From the NCBI GenBank assembly GCA_031256615.1, contig JAIRQG010000012.1, positions 1 to 5,680 of the forward strand: DNA of 5,680 nucleotides, given 5' to 3'. A program made the position numbers and the translations under genes. Of this stretch, positions 1 through 4,739 are shown piece by piece (position 1 is the first letter of the stretch; the number at the start of each line of letters is the position of its first letter). This stretch comes from Candidatus Methanoplasma sp. GTDB lineage: Archaea; Thermoplasmatota; Thermoplasmata; Methanomassiliicoccales; Methanomethylophilaceae. A model generated the notes under the pieces. That model saw only the letters and a list, made by a program, of their open reading frames with translations, was not told the DNA's origin and ran no database searches.

Positions 1-30
1 TTTTATTGTCCTATATAGAGGAGAAACCCC

Positions 31-696
31 ATGAAAATCTCACAAATAGCCGGATTTTTAGGCAGCGGAAAAACGACAGCTGTCATGAAGATTGTTGACG
101 AGCTGATGAAGAGAGGACACAAGATCGCCATCGTCGTGAACGATGTCGGCGAGATAAATGTCGATGCAAAATTCATCGAGGCTCATGGGCTAAAGGCAAA
201 AGAGATCTCGGGAGGATGCATATGCTGCCAGATAGCAGGTACATTCTCCGAAACGCTCGCAAAGCTCTACGACTCGTACAATCCTGAGATAGTAATTGTA
301 GAGCCGTCGGGAGTGGCCATACCGTGGGGGCTGAAGAGAGCGGCCGAGTACTCGGAAGCAAAAGCGGACATGGTGATAGAACATGCTCCTGTGATCACAC
401 TCGTGGATGCCACAAGAGTGGATCTTCTCGTAAAGGCGGTCAAAAGACTTGTGGAAACGCAGATACGCGAAGCGGATGTGTGCTTTGTGAACAAGGTCGA
501 CACAGCATCTCCGGCTGACATCGCCAAGACGGAAGAGATGATCAGAGAGATGAACCCAAAGGCCGAGATCTCCCATATGTCCTCGGAGACGGGACAGGGA
601 ATACAATATGCATGCGACCTGATCCTGAACCGGATATCTCCGAGGTATGATGAGGCCATTGAGGAGGAACTTCTCAAAAAACAGTACGGAGGATGA
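31..696 (+). CDS. CobW/HypB/UreG-family P-loop GTPase, short form without CobW C-terminal domain
   Basis: Predicted cytosolic GTPase of the G3E/COG0523 type, a family whose members help insert Ni, Co or Zn into enzymes or corrinoids. Visible motifs are the Walker A loop GFLGSGKTT (residues 8-16), NDVGE at 37-41 where CobW proteins have NEFGE, the metal-binding GGCICC (61-66, Cys63/65/66), VEPSGVAIP (90-98) in place of the CobW ETSG motif, and the guanine-specificity motif NKVD (154-157). At 221 residues it is much shorter than typical CobW proteins (roughly 300-400) and stops after the G domain, so the C-terminal CobW domain is absent. The ATG is supported by GAGGAG at 18-23, seven bases upstream. 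Its TGA lies inside the SD of the next gene, so the two are probably translationally coupled. Family assignment is firm; the metal (cobalt would fit the neighbourhood) and the client are inference. Confidence 0.9.
   Translation: MKISQIAGFLGSGKTTAVMKIVDELMKRGHKIAIVVNDVGEINVDAKFIEAHGLKAKEISGGCICCQIAGTFSETLAKLYDSYNPEIVIVEPSGVAIPWGLKRAAEYSEAKADMVIEHAPVITLVDATRVDLLVKAVKRLVETQIREADVCFVNKVDTASPADIAKTEEMIREMNPKAEISHMSSETGQGIQYACDLILNRISPRYDEAIEEELLKKQYGG
688..692 (+). promoter_or_regulatory. Shine-Dalgarno GGAGG deciding the start of the His-rich gene
   Basis: GGAGG sits eight bases before the ATG at 701 and overlaps the last codons of the GTPase gene. It selects ATG 701 over the in-frame ATG at 647, which would overlap the GTPase gene by 50 bases and add 18 residues unrelated to the His-rich start. 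Confidence 0.75.
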
Positions 697-700
697 TGCG

Positions 701-1219
701 ATGCACGATGATGATCACGACCACGAAGACGATCATGACCACGATCACGATGATGATCACGATGATCATGAAAAGCTGCATTTGGAGATACACAGGGCCG
801 TCGACGAATTAGGGAAATATGCGATCGACATAGATGTGAACTCACAAGAAGGGATCAAGAAAGATGTTATGCTGAAGTTCATCGATGATCTCATGAGCCG
901 CGTCACCAAAAGCTGCATGGACAATGGGGCGGACCTAGTAGGCCACGTTAAATCATTCCTATCCAACGACAACGGCAATATAATGAGCAGTATCATCGAC
1001 CACCGCTCGCCGGCAAGGATCAAGGACTCCATGGGCTCCGACACCATATACAAGGCAAGATTCATGCTCCACATCATCGTCCACGGCATATGGGACGACC
1101 GTGTCAGGGAGAGCGTGCTGGATGTGCTTGACGATACATTCAGAAAGTGGAAGGTTCCATATAAGGTGACAGCAGACCATTACGATACGGAAAAAAGTAT
1201 CGCGCATCACATGGGGTGA
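701..1219 (+). CDS. Histidine/aspartate-rich protein, putative metal-binding partner of the GTPase
   Basis: A 172-residue protein whose residues 1-23 are almost only His and Asp (8 His, 13 Asp, 1 Glu). His27 and His31 follow, and the C-terminus ends in a short His-rich tail (IAHHMG). The rest looks like a soluble, mostly helical domain with a GHVKSFL stretch (81-87). I see no membrane segment or signal peptide. Comparable His-rich tracts occur in HypB, UreE and many CobW proteins, where they store or deliver Ni, Co or Zn; here the tract sits on a separate polypeptide directly behind a GTPase that lacks it. The function as a metal store or chaperone is inferred from composition and context. 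I do not recognise the C-terminal domain; it could be the detached C-terminal part of a CobW-like protein. The start is set by GGAGG at 688-692. The next gene begins four bases after the stop. Confidence 0.8.
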   Translation: MHDDDHDHEDDHDHDHDDDHDDHEKLHLEIHRAVDELGKYAIDIDVNSQEGIKKDVMLKFIDDLMSRVTKSCMDNGADLVGHVKSFLSNDNGNIMSSIIDHRSPARIKDSMGSDTIYKARFMLHIIVHGIWDDRVRESVLDVLDDTFRKWKVPYKVTADHYDTEKSIAHHMG

Positions 1220-1223
1220 CATC

Positions 1224-1538
1224 ATGGTAGACGGCTTTTCTGAGTCAATGAGGCAAAAAGGCTTTTCCTACGAGACCACCGCATCCTTGAGGAAATTCAA
1301 ATGCCCGTACTGCGGGTTCGAATTTTCTTTAGTATATGCACGGACCTTTGCATGCCAAGGATGCTCAGAGGCATGGAAGAACTGCCCGAAGGTGAGATGC
1401 AACAAATGCGATACGGAATTCTTCATCACCGAGACGCCGCATGCGAACAATGAGATCGAACAAAGGCTCCTTGCTGAGCACGTATCAGAGGTCGTAACGA
1501 AGTTCAACAAAGATATGGGGTATAGACCCAGCAGGTGA
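1224..1538 (+). CDS. Small zinc-ribbon protein (seven cysteines)
   Basis: A 104-residue protein with Cys pairs CPYC (27-30), CQGC (44-47) and CNKC (59-62), plus Cys54. The first two CxxC pairs, 14 residues apart, look like a rubredoxin/zinc-ribbon knuckle pair; the third pair with Cys54 may form a second site, perhaps completed by His73. The last 30 residues are probably a helix, and no membrane segment is visible. The start ATG has GGTGA at 1215-1219, four bases upstream, formed from the stop region of the previous gene. The stop codon overlaps the candidate GTG start of the HyuA gene. Zinc ribbons of this size usually mediate protein or nucleic acid contacts; membership of this operon suggests an accessory or adaptor role in the same pathway, which is inference. 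I do not recognise a named family. Confidence 0.8.
   Translation: MVDGFSESMRQKGFSYETTASLRKFKCPYCGFEFSLVYARTFACQGCSEAWKNCPKVRCNKCDTEFFITETPHANNEIEQRLLAEHVSEVVTKFNKDMGYRPSR
1533..1538 (+). promoter_or_regulatory. AGGTGA, possible Shine-Dalgarno for an alternative TTG start of the HyuA gene
   Basis: AGGTGA matches the archaeal SD core and lies five bases before an in-frame TTG at 1544. The GTG at 1535 has no comparable SD; the nearest G-run, at 1517-1520, is 14 bases away. The true start could therefore be TTG 1544, three codons shorter. Confidence 0.45.
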
Positions 1539-3553
1539 ATTTATTGCATATCGGTTTAGGATTTGACACAGGGGGCACATACACTGATGCCGTCCTGATG
1601 GACATGAGTGCGAACAAGGTTTTGCAGAAATCAAAAGCGCTGACCACCAGAGATGATCTTTCCATCGGGATCAGGAACACACTGATCAACTTTGACAAAG
1701 AACTGCTGAAGAAAGTAGCGATGGTATCCTTATCATCGACATTGGCAACAAACTCCATCGTTGAAGGAAAAGGATGCCGCGTCGGCCTGATATGCATAGG
1801 CGAAGAGTTCGAGATGTCCATACCGGTCGATGTCCATATCACGGTTGCAGGCGGCCACGATCTCAACGGGACCGAGGTGAATGAGCTGGATGAAACTGCG
1901 GCAGAAGAGTTCATGGCATCCCTTGTGGACCGCGTGGACGGTTTGGCCATCAACGGATATCTCAGCGTCAGGAACCCAGACCATGAACTCCGTCTGAAAA
2001 AGATCGCCAAGCGGGTCCTTGACATCCCTGTGGTGTGCGGCCATGAGCTTTCATCAAGTCTGGGATATCATGAACGCACCGTCACGTCAGTGATGAACTC
2101 CCGTCTTATACCAATAATAAAGGATCTTATGGACTCGGTAAAAAAAGTGATGGAGGAGTACAAAATATGCGCTCCTCTGATGATTGTGAAGGGTGACGGA
2201 TCCATAATGAGCGAGAGCGTAGCGCTCGAAAGACCTATCGAAACGATACTGTCGGGGCCTGCGGCGAGCCTGATAGGAGCAAAGATGCTTTCCGGAATGG
2301 ACGACGCGATCGTGATGGATATGGGCGGCACGACCACTGACATCGGCATACTGAGGAACGGCTACCCAAGGCTGGAAAAAGAGGGCGCGATGATAGGCAA
2401 CCGCAGAACAAGGGTCATGGCGGCGGAGATATCCACTTCCGGAATAGGAGGGGATTCGAGGATAATAGTCAACGGCAGCAAGTTCATGCTGGAATCTCTC
2501 CGTGTGGTCCCGCTCTGCATCGCTGTCTCCAAATGGCCTCAGCTGCTTCCCCGTTTGGAAGCCGTTTCGAAAACGAGTTCGAGATTCACACCGGAAAGCA
2601 TGGACGTGACAAACATTGTCCAGGACATAGAATTCTTTATCAAGCTGAAGGATCTGAAGAACGTCTCTTTGAGCAAAGAGGATGAGGCTCTGTTAAACCT
2701 CATATCCGAAGAACCGTTCTCTCTGAAAGAGGCCGGCTTAAAATTGAATTTCCACCCATTCTCATTCAACGTCTCCAAGATGGAGGGGCTCGGGATGGTG
2801 CAGAGGATCGGGCTGACGCCGACAGATCTTCTGCATGCGGAAGGAAGCTATATCGAATATGAGAAGACCGCATCGGAATACGCAGTGATGCACCAATCGC
2901 GTAAAATGAACATGAGCGAGAAAGAGTTCATAGAGTTCGCGAAGGAAAAGGTCATCGATAAGCTGTCCGAGGTGCTGCTCAGAAAGCTGTTCTTCGAGGA
3001 GACCAACACATTTGATGTTGATGCAGTGGGGTTGGACCTTATGTGGAAAGCGATCTCGGGCAGAGACGGCCTCGATTTCAGCTGCAGGATAAAGTTCAAC
3101 AAACCGCTGATCGGAATAGGCGCACCTGTCTCGGCATGGTTCCCGTGGGTCGCCGATAAGTTCGGGACGGATCTGCTTCTGCCGGAACATTCCGAAGTAG
3201 GCAATGCGGTAGGTGCTGTCACCGGGAGCATCGTAGAGAGCGCAGAGGTCCTTTTGAAGCCTGCTCCCGGCCAAGGCGCGCTGGATGATCCCTCGTGCGT
3301 ACTGTTCGCACCGTATGGCCGTTTTGAATTTGAGAAGCTCAGCGAAGCGTCGGTGTTCGCAGCGGAAGAGACCAGCAAGTATGTGATGGAAAGAGCGCAG
3401 AAAGCGGGTGCCGACCACATAGAACTGCGTTCCGAGAAAGCTGAGAAGAAAGTGGGGCTAGGAAGAGGAGGTTATGACGGACGCGTTCTGCTTGAGGTGA
3501 AAGTGACCGTCACAGCCGTCGGAAAACCGAGACAGTTCACTGTGAACGAATGA
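1535..3553 (+). CDS. Hydantoinase/oxoprolinase A (HyuA)-family ASKHA ATPase, stand-alone
   Basis: A 672-residue protein close to the usual HyuA length. The N-terminal phosphate-binding loop DTGGTYTD is at residues 11-18, SGPAA at 240-244 and the second phosphate loop DMGGTTTD at 262-269, all hallmarks of the HyuA/acetone-carboxylase beta ASKHA fold. HyuA proteins use ATP to activate cyclic amides or carbonyl substrates, normally with a HyuB subunit; no HyuB gene is present here. The six cysteine-containing stretches are scattered with no CxxC cluster, so it is not a RamA- or RACo-type iron-sulfur corrinoid activase, although those also use an ASKHA domain. The GTG start overlaps the preceding stop by four bases (GTGA), which suggests translational coupling; a TTG at 1544 is the alternative. 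Family is confident. A role linked to corrinoid methyltransferases is inferred from the GTPase and DUF1638 neighbours, and the substrate is unknown. Confidence 0.88.
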   Translation: MNLLHIGLGFDTGGTYTDAVLMDMSANKVLQKSKALTTRDDLSIGIRNTLINFDKELLKKVAMVSLSSTLATNSIVEGKGCRVGLICIGEEFEMSIPVDVHITVAGGHDLNGTEVNELDETAAEEFMASLVDRVDGLAINGYLSVRNPDHELRLKKIAKRVLDIPVVCGHELSSSLGYHERTVTSVMNSRLIPIIKDLMDSVKKVMEEYKICAPLMIVKGDGSIMSESVALERPIETILSGPAASLIGAKMLSGMDDAIVMDMGGTTTDIGILRNGYPRLEKEGAMIGNRRTRVMAAEISTSGIGGDSRIIVNGSKFMLESLRVVPLCIAVSKWPQLLPRLEAVSKTSSRFTPESMDVTNIVQDIEFFIKLKDLKNVSLSKEDEALLNLISEEPFSLKEAGLKLNFHPFSFNVSKMEGLGMVQRIGLTPTDLLHAEGSYIEYEKTASEYAVMHQSRKMNMSEKEFIEFAKEKVIDKLSEVLLRKLFFEETNTFDVDAVGLDLMWKAISGRDGLDFSCRIKFNKPLIGIGAPVSAWFPWVADKFGTDLLLPEHSEVGNAVGAVTGSIVESAEVLLKPAPGQGALDDPSCVLFAPYGRFEFEKLSEASVFAAEETSKYVMERAQKAGADHIELRSEKAEKKVGLGRGGYDGRVLLEVKVTVTAVGKPRQFTVNE

Positions 3554-3563
3554 GGAGAAGTAA

Positions 3564-3577
3564 CATATTAGTATATT
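3564..3577 (+). promoter_or_regulatory. Possible TATA-type promoter for the DUF1638 gene
   Basis: The 42-base gap before the DUF1638 gene contains the AT-rich block CATATTAGTATATT, centred about 26 bases before the ATG at 3596. That is the spacing expected for an archaeal TATA box driving a leaderless or very short-leader transcript. Only a partial SD (GGATGTG, 3584-3590) precedes the ATG. The gene could equally be read through from the upstream operon. Confidence 0.4.
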
Positions 3578-3595
3578 GATTTTGGATGTGTATGT

Positions 3596-4219
3596 ATGAG
3601 AATCGGTCTTATTGCCTGTGATATTTTAGAGCCTGAGTTCGAGCTTCTTTTAAAAGATGATCCCGACTTTGTTCACAAAGAGTATGTGGAGTTCGCGCTG
3701 CATGCGTATCCGGATGAGATGCGCGAAAAACTGCTTGAGAAGGTTAATGCGCTTAAAGGCGAGGTTGACGCCGTTCTGCTGGGATATGCAGTATGCCAAT
3801 CTTTAGGCGGTTTTACCGAGGCCGTCGATATTCCGACGGTCATGTTCGACGGGGACGACTGCATATGCGTACTCCTGGGTGCAAATGAGTACACGAGAGA
3901 GAAGAAGATATGCGCCGGCACATGGTTCTCATCCCCGGGATGGGCAAGAGAAGGTATGGACGGCATCGTCAAAGAACTGCACCTTGACAGCGTCGAAGGA
4001 GTCGATCCCATGTTCTTCATGGATATGATGTTCGATTCCTATGAAAGATGCCTCTATATCGACACCGGCGTAAAGGATGAGAAGGGCGAATACCTCGCAA
4101 AGTCAAAGGATTTCGCCAATCAGCTCAGACTGAGGCATGACGAAAGAAAATGCGGCCTCTCTGCACTCGAGAACGCAATAAAGAAGGTAAAGGCACTGGC
4201 CGCGAATGTGTCGCCATAA
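3596..4219 (+). CDS. DUF1638 family protein
   Basis: A 207-residue soluble protein recognised as DUF1638 from the order of its motifs: IACDILEPE (6-14), DAVLLGYAVC (58-67), GDDCICVLLGANEY (86-99) and the GTWFSSPGW segment (108-116). Cys8, Cys67 and Cys89 sit in the three family motifs and could bind a metal or cofactor; Cys91 and Cys106 are additional. No catalytic activity is established for the family, as far as I know. From memory, its genes recur beside methylamine, betaine and related corrinoid methyltransferase genes in methanogens and methylotrophic bacteria, which agrees with the GTPase and HyuA genes upstream. A longer upstream extension is excluded by an in-frame TAG at 3569. It ends with TAA and is followed by a 145-base regulatory gap, so it is probably the last gene of its transcription unit. 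Confidence 0.85.
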   Translation: MRIGLIACDILEPEFELLLKDDPDFVHKEYVEFALHAYPDEMREKLLEKVNALKGEVDAVLLGYAVCQSLGGFTEAVDIPTVMFDGDDCICVLLGANEYTREKKICAGTWFSSPGWAREGMDGIVKELHLDSVEGVDPMFFMDMMFDSYERCLYIDTGVKDEKGEYLAKSKDFANQLRLRHDERKCGLSALENAIKKVKALAANVSP

Positions 4220-4251
4220 GCTGCTGGTTTTCTGTTCATTGCCTCATCCCA

Positions 4252-4275
4252 AGCAAATGGCATAGCGAATTTGCT
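4252..4275. repeat. Inverted repeat AGCAAAT-N10-ATTTGCT
   Basis: Perfect 7-base arms (4252-4258 and 4269-4275) flank a 10-base spacer, about 40 bases upstream of the Fur box. It could be an operator for a dimeric regulator or a weak hairpin in the 3' end of the DUF1638 transcript. No T-tract follows the second arm, so a bacterial-type terminator is unlikely. Confidence 0.4.
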
Positions 4276-4297
4276 CTCAGAAGCTCGGCCCGCAATT

Positions 4298-4315
4298 GGC
4301 TGATGTCGGCTAATG
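4298..4315. repeat. Direct repeat GGCTGATG / GGCTAATG, one helical turn apart
   Basis: Two 8-mers differing at one base start at 4298 and 4308, a 10-base period that places them on the same DNA face. The second copy shares its last base with the first base of the Fur box. This could be an upstream activator or extended operator element; chance is also possible at this length. Confidence 0.3.
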
Positions 4316-4333
4316 CTATTGATAATCATTATC
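4315..4333. promoter_or_regulatory. Near-consensus Fur box
   Basis: GCTATTGATAATCATTATC matches the classical 19-base E. coli Fur box (GATAATGATAATCATTATC) at 17 of 19 positions. Its right part, GATAAT-C-ATTATC (4321-4333), is a perfect palindrome around one central base. It directly abuts the TATA box of the fur-like gene, where bound repressor would block TBP/TFB. The most natural reader is the Fur-family protein encoded next door, giving autoregulation and co-regulation of the cobalt transporter; that pairing is inference. Confidence 0.75.
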
Positions 4334-4342
4334 TTTAAATAT
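4333..4342 (+). promoter_or_regulatory. TATA box for a leaderless fur-cbiMN transcript
   Basis: CTTTAAATAT is a strong archaeal TATA element centred near 4338. Initiation about 25 bases downstream would fall at 4362-4365, essentially on the ATG at 4365. No Shine-Dalgarno precedes that ATG, so the mRNA is predicted to be leaderless. Confidence 0.65.
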
Positions 4343-4364
4343 CTCGCTTAGCCATATTTATGCC

Positions 4365-4739
4365 ATGCAGCGATGGACGTCCCAACTGTCTTTGATACTC
4401 GGAATCGTGTATGAAACAGAGCATTTTCTCAGTGCCGAAAAGATACATCATACCCTGATGCATAAGGACACGAACATCGGGATAGCCACCGTATACCGGA
4501 ACCTCAGGAAGCTTGTCGGTCAGGGACTGATAAGCGAGGTCAGTTGGAAAAATGTGAATTATTACACAAAACATCCTTTCTCCAATGCATTCTTCGTGTG
4601 TGAAAAATGTGACAAGATGCTCAGGATAGACATTCCCTTAGCGGATCAGACATACCTTTCCAACGAGATAGGCATGTCTGTCAAAAAGTGGAGAATGATG
4701 TTTGAGGGCATATGCAAGGAGTGTGAGTCATGCACATAA
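4365..4739 (+). CDS. Fur-family metalloregulator with a degenerate regulatory metal site
   Basis: A 124-residue DNA-binding repressor of the Fur superfamily. The winged-helix recognition segment GIATVYRNLRKLVGQGLI (39-56) is canonical, including Tyr44 and Arg45. Structural zinc cysteines are present as CEKC (79-82) and CKECESC (117-123). The regulatory site looks lost: the usual H-x-H region before the first CxxC reads SNAFFVC, and the His before the second cysteine pair is Trp (KKWRMMFEGIC). It may sense a different metal through other ligands (for example His28, His29, His33 or His70), act constitutively, or use the cysteines. The protein is slightly shorter than typical Fur (about 135-150). 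It is probably translated from a leaderless mRNA and autoregulated through the Fur box at 4315-4333. Its end overlaps the transporter start by ten bases, so the two are co-transcribed. A role in cobalt control is inference. Confidence 0.88.
   Translation: MQRWTSQLSLILGIVYETEHFLSAEKIHHTLMHKDTNIGIATVYRNLRKLVGQGLISEVSWKNVNYYTKHPFSNAFFVCEKCDKMLRIDIPLADQTYLSNEIGMSVKKWRMMFEGICKECESCT

Noticed and set aside
647..700. Upstream in-frame ATG at 647 for the His-rich protein
   Set aside because: It would overlap the GTPase gene by 50 bases and lacks an SD, whereas ATG 701 has GGAGG eight bases upstream.
701..772. Low-complexity GATCAC/GATGAT DNA as a tandem repeat or CRISPR-like array
   Set aside because: The repetition is explained by His/Asp codons of the metal-binding tract; there are no regular spacers or unit length.
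2762..3420. Long antisense open frames (218 and 190 codons) opposite the HyuA gene
   Set aside because: They are shadows of a strongly supported coding gene, with no recognisable motifs or start signals.
1535..3553. Calling the large ATPase a RamA/RACo corrinoid reductive activase
   Set aside because: It has the HyuA motif order and length and no iron-sulfur cysteine clusters, so only the ASKHA fold is shared.
4220..4240. T-rich stretch GGTTTTCTGTTC after the DUF1638 stop as a terminator
   Set aside because: Only a single run of four T and no hairpin directly before it; archaeal termination is possible but not supported well enough to annotate.
4150..4338. 62-residue + strand open frame across the end of DUF1638 and the intergenic region
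   Set aside because: It overlaps a well-supported gene in another frame, has no SD or promoter, and would run through the Fur box and part of the TATA box.
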